Shown here piece by piece: positions 54,021 through 63,806 of a DNA stretch of 64,000 bases; the first letter of the stretch is position 1; each line of letters starts with the position of its first letter. The notes under the pieces were generated by a model. It was not told the origin of the DNA. It saw only the letters and a program-made list of their open reading frames with translations, and ran no database searches. Source of the DNA: Streptomyces omiyaensis (lineage in GTDB: Bacteria > Actinomycetota > Actinomycetes > Streptomycetales > Streptomycetaceae); the NCBI RefSeq assembly GCF_014650895.1, contig NZ_BMVV01000021.1:1-64000 (forward strand), written 5' to 3'. The position numbers were made by a program, and so were the translations under genes.

Positions 54021-54647
54021 GTGACCCTCGGATTCGCTCCGTCCACCGCCTCGCTCGGCTCGAGCTCAGCCTCCGCCAGCCGACTCGCCCGGATGGTGGA
54101 GCCCGCCGACTGGGCCGCGGCCGGAATTCCCTTGCTGCGCAGTCCACGTGAGGTCGTGAGCGGACTGCACTCCCGCCACCACCCCCTGCCGACGACCGCC
54201 GTGGTGGCGGTGCTCGACCACGAGGAGCGCCTCACCGCCAGTGCCTCGTTCGTGCGCCGCCCGGGCCCGGCCGACGGCTGGGAGTTCCGGAACGCCCTCC
54301 TCGCCCATCTGCGGCGCGTCGTCCCGCACGACCTGCGGCGTCGCACCCCCGTCCGCACGGCGGTGCTCGTCTACTGCCGTGACGGCGACGAGCGCTGGAC
54401 GGAGGAGGACGGGGCCTGGATGTGGGGGCTCCGTGACGCGTGCACGCTCCACGGACTGCGCTGCGGCGCGTACATCACCTTGACCAAGGCGGGCTGGCAG
54501 GTCTTCGGCGAGGGCCGGGGCGGCCGCAGGCCGAGCTCGGACTCCACGCCGCTCGCGCTCGGCGAGCCGACCGGCGACCTCGGTCACCTCGTGCCGAGGA
54601 CGGCCGGCGGGGCGGCCGAGCCCCTGCGCAGGGCCGCGGCGCGCTGA
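54021..54647 (+). CDS. Conserved hypothetical protein
   Basis: A 208-residue soluble protein. I recognise it only as a protein found near recQ and rnhB in Streptomyces. It has a helical N-terminal segment (RMVEPADWAAAGIPLLRSPR), a central beta-rich domain (TAVVAVLDHEERLTASASFVRR, then RTAVLVYCRDGDERWTEEDG), and a poorly conserved tail. No catalytic motif or membrane segment is seen. The GTG at 54021 is chosen because GGGAGGA precedes it closely. It is transcribed in the same direction as recQ but 228 bp later, probably from its own promoter. Confidence 0.75.
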   Translation: MTLGFAPSTASLGSSSASASRLARMVEPADWAAAGIPLLRSPREVVSGLHSRHHPLPTTAVVAVLDHEERLTASASFVRRPGPADGWEFRNALLAHLRRVVPHDLRRRTPVRTAVLVYCRDGDERWTEEDGAWMWGLRDACTLHGLRCGAYITLTKAGWQVFGEGRGGRRPSSDSTPLALGEPTGDLGHLVPRTAGGAAEPLRRAAAR

Positions 54648-54654
54648 ATCGCCC

Positions 54655-54697
54655 GGTCGCTCCGCCGGGCCGCTGCCGGCCCGGCGGAGACGCGACC
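54655..54697. terminator. Bidirectional terminator
   Basis: A 12-bp perfect inner stem (54661-54672 with 54677-54688) is extended by a GGTCGC/GCGACC outer pair with a small bulge. It lies between convergent genes. Confidence 0.8.
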
Positions 54698-54699
54698 GG

Positions 54700-55326
54700 T
54701 CAGACGCCGGCGCCGAGGACCGCGGTGACCCGCTGGGAGTCGCCGCAGACCACGAGCAGGGCGCCCGCGCGGGACAGGGCGACCGGGAGGGCCCGGTCGG
54801 CCACCTCGTCGTCGCCGCCGTTGACGGCGACGATCACCACGGGGCGGGGGGCGACCCGGTCCACCGAGGCTGCGTCGGCGAAGAACACGTCCTCGCCGCT
54901 GTCCTGCTGGGCCCAGTAGGAGGCTTCGCCGAAGGACAGTTCGTGGGCGGCCCACGGGTGGCGGTCGCCGGTGGTGAGCACCAGGACCTCACCGGGCGAC
55001 CGGCCGGTGTCCAGCAGGAGGTCGAGGGCCTCCTCGGCGGCGTCGAGGGCGCCGTCGGCCGGGGCCGGGATGACCTGGAGCTGGGGAGTGCCGTCGCCGG
55101 AACGATTCTCCGGACGGCTCTTGGGCGTGGGCGGACCGGGAACGGGCCGCTGGGCCGGCGGGCCGGGACGGGCCGAGCCGGGACCCGGGCGACCGGGACG
55201 CGGGGAGGCCGCCGAACGCGGACCGGGTACGGGACGGGGGGTCGGCGCGGGGCGGCCGGCGGCCGCGGTGGCGCTAGGACCCTGGGCGCTCTCGTGAATC
55301 TGAGGCTCCTCGGGAGGGAGAGGCAT
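54700..55326 (-). CDS. Conserved hypothetical protein with Pro-rich N-terminus
   Basis: A 208-residue protein of unknown function. The first about 85 residues are Pro/Ala/Arg/Gly-rich and probably disordered (starting MPLPPEEPQIHESAQG). The C-terminal about 110 residues form a compact alpha/beta domain (DAAEEALDLLLDTGRSPGEV, RPVVIVAVNGGDDEVADRA, AGALLVVCGDSQRVTAVLG). It might be a nucleotide- or protein-binding fold, without identifiable motifs. The ATG at 55326 is preferred; an in-frame ATG at 55362 is possible. It follows rnhB at 106 bp on the same strand. Confidence 0.65.
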   Translation of the reverse strand: MPLPPEEPQIHESAQGPSATAAAGRPAPTPRPVPGPRSAASPRPGRPGPGSARPGPPAQRPVPGPPTPKSRPENRSGDGTPQLQVIPAPADGALDAAEEALDLLLDTGRSPGEVLVLTTGDRHPWAAHELSFGEASYWAQQDSGEDVFFADAASVDRVAPRPVVIVAVNGGDDEVADRALPVALSRAGALLVVCGDSQRVTAVLGAGV

Positions 55327-55432
55327 GGGTGGATGTCTATCAAATGCCGTTTCGGACGGCATCGTCGGGTGGGCGCACGGGGGCGCCCCCGGTCCGGCGG
55401 GACCTCGTCGGTGAGGCCCCGCGGCCGGAAGA

Positions 55433-56140
55433 TCAGAAGTCGAAGCCGAGTTGGCCCCCGCTCTCCAGAGCGGCCGCCTCAGCGGAGAGGCGGACCTTCT
55501 TGAGGTGGCGCCATCGGGGCATGGCGTCCAGGTAGGACCAGGAGAGCCGGTGGTAGGGGGTGGGCCCCAGCTCCTCGAGGGCGGCCTTGTGGACGGGCGA
55601 AGGGTAGCCCGCGTTGGCCGCGAAGCCGTAGCCGGCACCCCCGGGGCCGCTCTCCAGCTCGGCCATCATGGCGTCCCGGCGCACCTTGGCGATCACGGAG
55701 GCCGCGGCGACGGCGATGCAGGACTGGTCGCCCTTGATCACCGTGCGCACCCGCCAGGGGCTGCCGAGGTAGTCGTGCTTGCCGTCGAGGATCACCGCGT
55801 CCGGGCGGACCGGGAGGGCGTCGAGGGCCCGGACCGCCGCGAGGCGCAGGGCGGCGGTCATCCCTAGTTCGTCGATCTCCTGCGGGGACGCCTCGCCGAG
55901 CGCGTAGGCGGTGACCCAGCGCTCCAGCTCGGCGGCGAGGGCGGTGCGCCGCTTCGGGGTGATCAGTTTGGAGTCGGTCAGTCCCTCGGGGGGACGGCGC
56001 AGGCCGGTGACGGCCGCGCACACGGTGACGGGCCCGGCCCATGCCCCGCGTCCGACCTCGTCGACCCCGGCGACGGTCCTGGCGCCGGTGGTGGCGCGGA
56101 GCGACCGCTCGACGGTGTGGGTAGGGGGTTCATACGGCAT
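55433..56140 (-). CDS. rnhB: Ribonuclease HII
   Basis: A 235-residue type 2 RNase H that removes ribonucleotides and RNA primers from DNA hybrids. The catalytic acids are Asp27 and Glu28 in AGVDEVGRGAWAGP, Asp119 in VILDGKHDYL, and Asp156 in KVRRDAMM. The family block GDQSCIAVAAASVIAKV precedes the last Asp. The length is normal for actinobacteria. The ATG at 56140 is the start; the short N-terminus (PPTHTVERSLR) is ordinary. It is followed by the Pro-rich hypothetical gene. Confidence 0.95.
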   Translation of the reverse strand: MPYEPPTHTVERSLRATTGARTVAGVDEVGRGAWAGPVTVCAAVTGLRRPPEGLTDSKLITPKRRTALAAELERWVTAYALGEASPQEIDELGMTAALRLAAVRALDALPVRPDAVILDGKHDYLGSPWRVRTVIKGDQSCIAVAAASVIAKVRRDAMMAELESGPGGAGYGFAANAGYPSPVHKAALEELGPTPYHRLSWSYLDAMPRWRHLKKVRLSAEAAALESGGQLGFDF

Positions 56141-56224
56141 GGCGCCTGACAGGTTACGCCGCCGGGTACCGCGCGCGGTACCCGGATTCCCGTCAGGCGC
56201 TCCCCCGCCGTGCCGCGGGGACGG

Positions 56225-56851
56225 TCAGGCCGGTCCCGAGCGCACCAGCGGCACCATGATCCGGTCGATGATGTCGGCGATCTCATCGTCCGCCCATTCG
56301 CTGCCGCACACCTTCGAGCGGTACATCATGAGGGCAGGGATGACGTCGAGGACGAGGTCGTCGAGCGCGGCGGCTCGCACCTCTCCCCGCCTGATCCCGC
56401 GCTCCAGCACCTGTCCGAAGAGCCGCTTCGAGGGGCCGACGACACCCGTCTCGATCAGGGCGCGGAAGCGCACGGCGGCCTCTTCGTCGCACTCGTGAAG
56501 CACCGCACGCAGGGCGAGGCCGGGGCGCGAGTTCATCACGTCGCGGACCCGGCGGCAGAGCTCGTACAGCTCGTCGCGGACGCCGCCGAGGTCGGGGGCC
56601 TCGTCGAAGCGGGGCAGTCCGGCGCGCAGGGCGTCGGCGACGAGGTCTTCCTTGGACGGCCAGCGCCGGTACACCGCGGCTTTACCCGTCTGCGCGCGGA
56701 GGGCGACACCCTCCATGGTCAGGCCGTTCCATCCGACGCTGCCCAGCTGGTCGAGCGCGGCCTCCAGGATGGCGCGTTCGAGCACCGGCCCGCGCCTGCG
56801 CGGCGTCGCTCCGTCCGGCCGGGCGGCGGCCGTGGAGCGCGAAGTCATCAT
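56225..56851 (-). CDS. TetR family repressor of the adjacent efflux pump
   Basis: A 208-residue TetR regulator with an N-terminal helix-turn-helix (LTMEGVALRAQTGKAAVYRRWPSKEDLV, residues about 45-72) and a helical ligand-binding C-terminus (PALMMYRSKVCGSEWADDEIADI). It starts at ATG 56851 behind GGAGAG (or the next codon, also ATG). It is divergent from a DHA2 efflux transporter gene, and the two 20-bp palindromes in the shared promoter (56896-56915 and 56942-56961) are its likely operators, so drug binding would derepress the pump. Confidence 0.92.
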   Translation of the reverse strand: MMTSRSTAAARPDGATPRRRGPVLERAILEAALDQLGSVGWNGLTMEGVALRAQTGKAAVYRRWPSKEDLVADALRAGLPRFDEAPDLGGVRDELYELCRRVRDVMNSRPGLALRAVLHECDEEAAVRFRALIETGVVGPSKRLFGQVLERGIRRGEVRAAALDDLVLDVIPALMMYRSKVCGSEWADDEIADIIDRIMVPLVRSGPA

Positions 56852-56895
56852 CAGGGTCTCTCCGTTGGGGCCGAAACGAACCACCGGCAGTGCTC

Positions 56896-56915
56896 AGTGA
56901 ACGGTTGCGTTCACT
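56896..56915. promoter_or_regulatory. Candidate TetR operator O1
   Basis: AGTGAACGGTTGCGTTCACT has 8-bp inverted arms (AGTGAACG/CGTTCACT). It overlaps the -35 hexamer of the efflux gene promoter. Confidence 0.8.
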
Positions 56916-56934
56916 GATGGGGACTCACTACCGT
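56905..56934 (+). promoter_or_regulatory. Candidate promoter of the efflux gene
   Basis: TTGCGT (56905-56910) and TACCGT (56929-56934) have an 18-bp spacer. Both ends are flanked by the two TetR operators. Confidence 0.6.
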
Positions 56935-56941
56935 GAAGAAC

Positions 56942-56961
56942 AGTGAACGGTCACGTTCACT
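56942..56961. promoter_or_regulatory. Candidate TetR operator O2
   Basis: AGTGAACGGTCACGTTCACT has the same 8-bp arms as O1. Its centre is 46 bp from O1. It lies 23 bp before the GTG start. Confidence 0.8.
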
Positions 56962-56984
56962 CATTCTTTCGTGGGGGATCCATA

Positions 56985-58538
56985 GTGACAACGACTCCGG
57001 TCGACACACAGGCCGAGAAAGGCCTGGCCGGCTCCGGGGGCCGGCCAGGAATCGCCCTGACGGTCATCGCCGCCTGCCAGCTGATGGTCGTCCTCGACGC
57101 CACGATCGTGAACATCGCGCTGCCGCACATCCAGGACGCGCTCTCCTTCTCCACCACCGACCTGTCGTGGGTGCTCAGTGCCTACACGCTGACCTTCGGA
57201 GGGCTGCTGCTCCTCGGCGGGCGGGCCGGCGACATCCTCGGACGCCGCCGGGTCTTCATGGCGGGCATCCTGATCTTCACCTTCGCCTCGCTCCTCGGCG
57301 GCTTCGCGCAGGAGCCCTGGCACCTGCTCGCCGCGCGGGCGCTGCAGGGCGTGGGCGGTGCGATCGCCTCGCCCACCTCGCTCGCCCTGATCACCACCAC
57401 GTTTCCCGAAGGCCCCGAGCGCAACCGGGCGTTCGGCGTCTTCGCCGCCGTCTCGGCCGGCGGCGGCGCGATCGGACTGCTCGCGGGCGGCATGCTCACC
57501 GAGTGGCTGGACTGGCGCTGGGTGCTCTTCGTCAACGTGCCCATCGGCCTGCTGATCGCGTTCCTCGCACCCCGGTACATCAACGAGTCGGAACGCCACC
57601 CCGGCCGGTTCGACATCGCGGGGGCGGCGACCTCGACGCTCGGCATGGCCGCGCTGGTCTACGGCTTCATCCGCGCCTCGGAGAACGGCTGGAAGGACTC
57701 GCTGACGATCGGCTCGTTCGTCGCCGCAGTGCTGCTGCTCGCCTCCTTCGCCCTGGTCGAGTCGCGCGCGAAGGAACCGATCACGCCGCTGAGGATGTTC
57801 GCCGACCGGAACCGCTCCGGCACGTACGTGATCATGCTGAGCCTCGCGGCCGCCATGTTCGGCATGTTCTTCTTCATCGTCCTGTGGGTGCAGGGCGTAC
57901 TGGGGTACTCCCCGATCGCGTCCGGTCTCGCCTTCCTCCCGGTGACGGTGGCCATCGTCACCGGCGCGGGGCTGTCGCAGCGCTTCCTGCCGACCGTCGG
58001 TCCGAAGCCGTTCATGGTGGCGGGATCCACCATCACGGGCCTCGGCCTGTTCTGGCTGACCTTCATCGAGGCGGACAGCAGCTACGTCGGCGGGGTCCTC
58101 GGCCCGATGGTCCTCTTCGGCTTCGGGATGGGCCTCAACTTCGTCACCCTGACGCTGACGGCCGTATCGGGCGTGGCCCAGCACGAGGCCGGTGCCGCGT
58201 CCGGACTGCTCAACGCGACGCAGCAGGTGGGCGGCTCGCTGGGCCTCTCCATCCTGGTGACGGTCTTCGGCACCGCGAGCCGTTCCGAGGGCGAGAAGCA
58301 GGCGGCGGACTTCCTCGCCACCGCGACGCCGGAGCAGCAGGCCGCCTTCCTGCGGACGAAGGAGCTCCCGGCGCCGTGGAGCCACGAGGTGCTGACCTCG
58401 GGGATCTCGACCGCGTTCGTCGCGGGTGTGGCGATGGTCGCGGTCGCGCTGCTCACCGCCGTCCTGGTGATCCGGGTCCGCAGGAGCGACCTGGAGGCGC
58501 TCAGCGGCAAGGCCGGGGCCGCGGGGCCCGCGGCCTGA
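56985..58538 (+). CDS. DHA2 family MFS multidrug efflux transporter (EmrB/QacA-like)
   Basis: A 517-residue exporter with 14 predicted TM helices. It has the usual VVLDATIVNIALPHIQ motif in TM1, GRAGDILGRRRVF as motif A, LAARALQGVGGAIASP, and motif C-like GGAIGLLAGG. It should pump hydrophobic drugs or a self-made compound by proton antiport. The GTG at 56985 follows GGGGGATC. It is controlled by the divergent TetR gene through two palindromes. A strong terminator follows. Confidence 0.92.
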   Translation: MTTTPVDTQAEKGLAGSGGRPGIALTVIAACQLMVVLDATIVNIALPHIQDALSFSTTDLSWVLSAYTLTFGGLLLLGGRAGDILGRRRVFMAGILIFTFASLLGGFAQEPWHLLAARALQGVGGAIASPTSLALITTTFPEGPERNRAFGVFAAVSAGGGAIGLLAGGMLTEWLDWRWVLFVNVPIGLLIAFLAPRYINESERHPGRFDIAGAATSTLGMAALVYGFIRASENGWKDSLTIGSFVAAVLLLASFALVESRAKEPITPLRMFADRNRSGTYVIMLSLAAAMFGMFFFIVLWVQGVLGYSPIASGLAFLPVTVAIVTGAGLSQRFLPTVGPKPFMVAGSTITGLGLFWLTFIEADSSYVGGVLGPMVLFGFGMGLNFVTLTLTAVSGVAQHEAGAASGLLNATQQVGGSLGLSILVTVFGTASRSEGEKQAADFLATATPEQQAAFLRTKELPAPWSHEVLTSGISTAFVAGVAMVAVALLTAVLVIRVRRSDLEALSGKAGAAGPAA

Positions 58539-58546
58539 CGGCCGGC

Positions 58547-58582
58547 GCGGATGCCCGGGCCCCGAGGGGCCCGGGCATCCGC
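58547..58582. terminator. Bidirectional terminator after the efflux gene
   Basis: A perfect 17-bp stem (58547-58563 with 58566-58582) separates the efflux gene from the convergent ADP-ribosylglycohydrolase gene. Confidence 0.88.
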
Positions 58583-58587
58583 CGCGT

Positions 58588-59502
58588 TCAGCCCCGGGCG
58601 GCTTCCTCCGGCACCCATGCGGGCAGCGCCTCGGTCCGGTCCAACCAGTCCGGGGGCGGCGCGCCCGCCCCCGAGGAGGCCACCACGCCGCCGGCGATCG
58701 CGCAGGTCGTGTCGACGTCGCCGCCGACCTGGGCCGTCGTCCAGAAGGTCGCCTCGAAGTCGCCGAGGCTCCGGGCCGCCGACCAGAGGGCGAACGGCAC
58801 CGTGTCGTGGGCGCTGGTCCGGCGGCCGCTGCCGAGCACGGCGGCGACGGTACCGGCGTCGCCGTAGTCCAGCATGTCGCGGGCCCGGCGGAGCCCCGCG
58901 CCGACCGCGCTGCGCGGAACCAGGGCGATGACCCCGTCGAGCAGCGCCTCGGGGGTGGGCGGCCCCGCCGGGTCGGCCGCGAGGGCGGCCGCGGCGGCGA
59001 CGGCCATGGCCCCGACGACGGCCTCGCGGTGCTGGTGGGTGGGGTAGGCGGAGATCTCGGCCTGGTGGGTGGCCTGCTCGGGGTCGTCGGCGTACCAGGC
59101 TCCGAGCGGAGCGATGCGCATCGCGGCGCCGTTGCCCCAGGAGCCCTGCCCCTTGAAGAGCGCGGCGGACAGCTCGCGCCAGTCGCCGCCCTCCCGGATC
59201 AGGCGGAGCATCCGGTTGACGGCGGGACCGTAGCCCCGGTCGAAGTCGTGGTGTTCGGCGAAGGAGGCGGCCAGGGCGTCCTGGTCGATGCGGTCGTGCC
59301 GGGCGAGGACGGCGAGGACGGAGCAGGCCATCTCCGTGTCGTCGGTCCACTGCCAGGAACCGGGCGGCAGTTCGCGCCGCTTCAGGAGGGGGTAGTGCGC
59401 GGGGACGAAGAACTGGGAGCCCAGTGCGTCCCCCACGGCCAGTCCGCGCAGACTGGCGAGGGCGCGGTCGAAGCGCCGGTCGAATGAGGAGTCAGCGGTC
59501 AT
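58588..59502 (-). CDS. ADP-ribosylglycohydrolase family protein
   Basis: A 304-residue all-helical enzyme of the DraG/ARH family that removes ADP-ribose from proteins or small molecules. The first metal motif is QWTDDTEMA (TDDT, near residue 53) and the second is VGGDVDTTCAIAGG near residue 260. A central HQHREAVVGAMAVAAAAALA helix is typical. The stop is 5 bp after the terminator. The next gene upstream encodes a histidine phosphatase, 12 bp away; the two look co-transcribed. Confidence 0.9.
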   Translation of the reverse strand: MTADSSFDRRFDRALASLRGLAVGDALGSQFFVPAHYPLLKRRELPPGSWQWTDDTEMACSVLAVLARHDRIDQDALAASFAEHHDFDRGYGPAVNRMLRLIREGGDWRELSAALFKGQGSWGNGAAMRIAPLGAWYADDPEQATHQAEISAYPTHQHREAVVGAMAVAAAAALAADPAGPPTPEALLDGVIALVPRSAVGAGLRRARDMLDYGDAGTVAAVLGSGRRTSAHDTVPFALWSAARSLGDFEATFWTTAQVGGDVDTTCAIAGGVVASSGAGAPPPDWLDRTEALPAWVPEEAARG

Positions 59503-59514
59503 CGGTGCGCCACT

Positions 59515-60174
59515 CTATCCGGTGGGACCGTACGGTTCCGGGGTACACCAGCGTTCGAACGGGCGGTCCAGTCGGTAGCGCCCCTCCTTTCCGAGCAGCA
59601 GGACGCGGGTCTCCGCGTTGCCCGGGTTCGACAGGGATTCGAATTCGGCCACGCTCCAGTGGAACCAGCGCATGCAGAAGAGCCTCATGGTCAGGCCGTG
59701 GGTGACGATGAGGACGTTGGGCGGATGGTCAGGGGCCTCGAAACTGCGGTAGAGGCTTTCCAGGAAGGCTCCGACCCGGTCGTAGACGTCGGCTCCCGAC
59801 TCCCCTTGCGCGAAGCGGTAGAAGAAGTGTCCATAGGCGTCCCGGTAGACCTTCTGGAGGCGCACGTCCTCCCGGTCCTGCCAGTTGCCCCAGTCCTGCT
59901 CCCGCAGTCTGGGCTCCTCGCGGATCCGGGTCCGAGCCGGCGGGAGCCGGAAGGCCTGCAGGGTCTCGTGGGTACGGCGGTAGGGCGAGACGTAGACGCT
60001 GACCGCCTCGTCGCCGAAGAGCTCCCGGAGCCGCTCCCCCGTCTCCTCCGCCTGGCGCCGGCCCGTCGCGGTGAGCCGGAGGGCGTGGTCGGGCTCCCGT
60101 TCGTAGACGGTGTCGTCGACATTGCCTTCGGACTCTCCGTGCCGTACGAGAACGATGCGCCGCGGTCGTGCCAT
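59515..60174 (-). CDS. Histidine phosphatase family protein
   Basis: A 219-residue phosphoglycerate-mutase-like phosphatase. The catalytic RHGESEGN motif is at residues 11-18, a Glu lies in the REQDWGNW segment, and the second catalytic His is in IVTHGLTMRLF. The substrate is unknown; phosphosugar and nucleotide phosphatases use this fold. The ATG at 60174 is the start. It lies 33 bp after the ABC-F gene stop on the same strand, so the ABC-F, phosphatase and ADP-ribosylglycohydrolase genes may form one unit. Confidence 0.9.
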   Translation of the reverse strand: MARPRRIVLVRHGESEGNVDDTVYEREPDHALRLTATGRRQAEETGERLRELFGDEAVSVYVSPYRRTHETLQAFRLPPARTRIREEPRLREQDWGNWQDREDVRLQKVYRDAYGHFFYRFAQGESGADVYDRVGAFLESLYRSFEAPDHPPNVLIVTHGLTMRLFCMRWFHWSVAEFESLSNPGNAETRVLLLGKEGRYRLDRPFERWCTPEPYGPTG

Positions 60175-60207
60175 GGTCCGACCCTAGAGGGAGTCGCCCC
60201 GTTCGGC

Positions 60208-61536
<1,329 letters not shown>

Positions 61537-61558
61537 GGCACCTCCCGGAGATACAGCA

Positions 61559-61599
61559 AACACTACCCGTGTTGCATTAATCGCGAGTGTGGCACACTC
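61559..61599. promoter_or_regulatory. Palindromes in the ABC-F/TetR divergent promoter
   Basis: AACAC-TACCC-GTGTT (61559-61573) and GAGTGT-GGC-ACACTC (61585-61599) are perfect inverted repeats in the 91-bp gap between the two genes. They are likely operators of the TetR protein encoded at 61628. Confidence 0.6.
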
Positions 61600-61627
61600 T
61601 CCACCACTAACGCAACGGGAGTGGCAA

Positions 61628-62293
61628 TTGAACGACTCGATCGAGGACCCCGACGCCCCGGCCCCCGGCAGCCGCCGCCCCGGCGGCCGGACCGCCCGCA
61701 CCCGCGCCGCGGTCCGGGACGCCGTCCTGACCGGACTGGCCGAGCACGGCTACCCGTCCCTCACCGTGGAGTACGTGGCGGAGCGCTCGGGCGTGCACAA
61801 GACCACCCTCTACCGCCGCTGGGGCGGTGTGGAGGGCATGGTGGCCGACGCCCTCGACCTCGCCGGGGAGGACTCCTGGACCCCGCCCGACACCGGCTCC
61901 CTCGCCGGCGATCTGCGTGCTCTCGCCAGGGAGGTCGTCGAGGGATTCGGGGACCCGGCCCGCGCCGCGGCGCCCACCGCCTTCGTCGGGGCCGCGTTCC
62001 AGTCGCCGCGCGCCGCCGACGCCCTGCACTCCTTCTACGCCGAGCGGTTCCGGCGCTGCGAGGAGGTCGTGAGCCGGGCCGTCGACCGGGGCGAGGCGCC
62101 CGCCGCCACCGACGCTGGAGCGGTGGTCCGGGCCGTCTCCGCGCCACTCTTCCTCCGCCTCTTCGTCACCCGCGAACCCGTCGACGGATCCCTGGCCGAC
62201 CAGGCGGCGGACGCGGCGCTGGCGGCGGTGGCGGCGGGCGTCTACACCCGGCGGACGGGCGCCCCCGTCACCGGCGCCCGGAACAAGGACTGA
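61628..62293 (+). CDS. TetR family regulator divergent from the ABC-F gene
   Basis: A 221-residue TetR regulator. The helix-turn-helix is LTVEYVAERSGVHKTTLYRRWGG (residues about 45-68), followed by a C-terminal TetR_C-like domain (FVGAAFQSPRAADALHSFYAERFRR). The TTG at 61628 is chosen because GGGAGTGG lies upstream and the frame has no better start near the domain. It faces the ABC-F gene with two palindromes between them, the usual arrangement for a resistance gene and its repressor. Confidence 0.88.
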   Translation: MNDSIEDPDAPAPGSRRPGGRTARTRAAVRDAVLTGLAEHGYPSLTVEYVAERSGVHKTTLYRRWGGVEGMVADALDLAGEDSWTPPDTGSLAGDLRALAREVVEGFGDPARAAAPTAFVGAAFQSPRAADALHSFYAERFRRCEEVVSRAVDRGEAPAATDAGAVVRAVSAPLFLRLFVTREPVDGSLADQAADAALAAVAAGVYTRRTGAPVTGARNKD

Positions 62294-62325
62294 ACACCCG
62301 GGCGGTACGGATCAGCCGATCCGGC

Positions 62326-62931
62326 TCACACGGTCCAGGTGGGTTCGAGCCGCACCACGTCACCCGAGAGGGCGGCCACGTCGGCCTCGGTCTGCGCGCG
62401 CAGACCGAGGCGCTCCACCCTTTCCTCGCGGTACTTGCCGTGCTCCGCGGCGGAGTTCCAGAGCGAGAGCACCAGGAACTCGTGGCCGGGCGCCTCGCCG
62501 AACAGGCCGCGCAGCATGCCCGGGGACCCGGCCATCGCCGGGTTCCACACCTTCTCCTGCATCAGCGCGAAGTGCTCCACGCGCTCCTCGTGGATCCGGC
62601 AGTGCGCCACCCGCGCCACGTCCGCATCGGAGAACTTCGGCTCGAAACCGGTCTTCACGTCGAAGCGGTGGTCGAAGAGCTTGACCTGCGCGTCCCGGTA
62701 CGTGCCGACCTGCGCGGCGGCCAGCCGGTCGTGCGAGCGGGCCATGAAGGAGTCGTAGAAGGCCCGGCTCTCCCAGAACGCGAAGATGTGCGCGATCTCG
62801 GGACGGGCCCGGCTCCAGCCGCCGCCCTGCCCGCGGAATCCCGGCTCCCCGAGCAGCCCCGCCCACTTCCGCTGCCCTCGCTCGAAGCCTCGACGGTCCA
62901 CGACGGCGCAGCGAATCCACTTGACCAGCAC
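62326..62931 (-). CDS. DUF4937-like (YdbC family) protein
   Basis: A 201-residue protein with two similar ferredoxin-like halves, as in antibiotic-biosynthesis-monooxygenase-like families. The first half begins VLVKWIRCAVVDRRGFERGQ, followed by KWAGLLGEPGFRGQGGGW and IAHIFAFWESRAFYDSFM; the second has VARVAHCRIHEERVEHFALM and EFLVLSLWNSAAEHGKY. The GTG at 62931 starts at the conserved domain edge. The role is unknown; families like this are thought to be involved in small-molecule turnover. It ends 32 bp from the convergent TetR gene. Confidence 0.75.
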   Translation of the reverse strand: MLVKWIRCAVVDRRGFERGQRKWAGLLGEPGFRGQGGGWSRARPEIAHIFAFWESRAFYDSFMARSHDRLAAAQVGTYRDAQVKLFDHRFDVKTGFEPKFSDADVARVAHCRIHEERVEHFALMQEKVWNPAMAGSPGMLRGLFGEAPGHEFLVLSLWNSAAEHGKYREERVERLGLRAQTEADVAALSGDVVRLEPTWTV

Positions 62932-63173
62932 CGCGCCATCGTACGGGGCGGAGGAGCGCCCCGGCAGACCGTCACCACAGATGGGCGACCCGGCGTGAGC
63001 CCCCGTCAGGGCCCAGTCCTTTCCGGCCAGTCGGACGTCGAGATCCGGCACGTAGCCGCCCCGGAACCGGGCTCGGCGGCCTCCTCCGGCCCAACTGTCG
63101 TACACGCGTGACACCATGAAGTGAGGCCCGGGGCGTCGGGTCTTCACGGGGACACGGGGAAAGGGGAGGCACC

Positions 63174-63704
63174 GTGAGCGGACTCAACAAGGGCGTCGGC
63201 AAGGTCGAGGTGGCGCTCAAGTGGGACCCGGCGCCGGCGGGGGCGCCGGCGCACGACCTGGATCTCGTCGCCGCGGTCTTCACCGCGGACGACTCCCACG
63301 GCACGCCCGCCCAGCTCGTCCACTTCGGCCGGCGCTCCCCCGACGGGACGATCACCCTCCTCCGCGACAGCCGTACGGGGCAGGGGTTCGGCTACGACGA
63401 GGCGATGACGCTCGAACTGGACCGGCTGGCCGACCGGTACACGCGCGTGGTGGTCGGCGTGGCGGTGCAGCAGGGCGGCGGCCGGGTGGTCTTCGGCCGG
63501 ATAGCCCACGCCGAGGTCCGCGTCAGCGAGGGCTACACGGAACTGCTCACGTACGACTTCGCCGGCGTCGCCGACGCCACCGCCTCGACCGTCGTCGAAT
63601 TCGTCCGCGACGGCTCGGCGGGCTGGACGTTCCGTCCCCTGCCGCGGGGCTTCGACACGGACCCGGAGTCCTTCGGCTCCCTCATGGGCACGCCCCGCCC
63701 CTGA
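63174..63704 (+). CDS. TerD family protein
   Basis: A 176-residue TerD-like protein. The N-terminus is SGLNKGVGKVEVALKWDP, and acidic residues in AHDLDLVAAVF and the GYTELLTYDFAGV end are of the kind that bind calcium in TerD/TerE stress proteins. Streptomyces has many such proteins, linked to tellurite or phage stress and to differentiation. The GTG at 63174 follows AAAGGGGAGG. No other ter genes are nearby. A strong terminator follows. Confidence 0.9.
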   Translation: MSGLNKGVGKVEVALKWDPAPAGAPAHDLDLVAAVFTADDSHGTPAQLVHFGRRSPDGTITLLRDSRTGQGFGYDEAMTLELDRLADRYTRVVVGVAVQQGGGRVVFGRIAHAEVRVSEGYTELLTYDFAGVADATASTVVEFVRDGSAGWTFRPLPRGFDTDPESFGSLMGTPRP

Positions 63705-63747
63705 CACCGCCCGCACCGGCTCCGTCTCCGCAGGCTCCGGGCACGCC

Positions 63748-63778
63748 GAAGGGGACCGACCCGTGGTCGGTCCCCTTC
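63748..63778. terminator. Bidirectional terminator between terD-like gene and nrdJ
   Basis: A perfect 14-bp stem (63748-63761 with 63765-63778) and a CGT loop lie between convergent genes. Confidence 0.92.
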
Positions 63779-63806
63779 GTCAGTCACTGATCAGCCGTTG
63801 CCGGGA

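Noticed and set aside
63174..63704. Tellurium-resistance or anti-phage ter operon
   Set aside because: Only a single TerD-like gene is present. The neighbours are unrelated, so no ter system is claimed.
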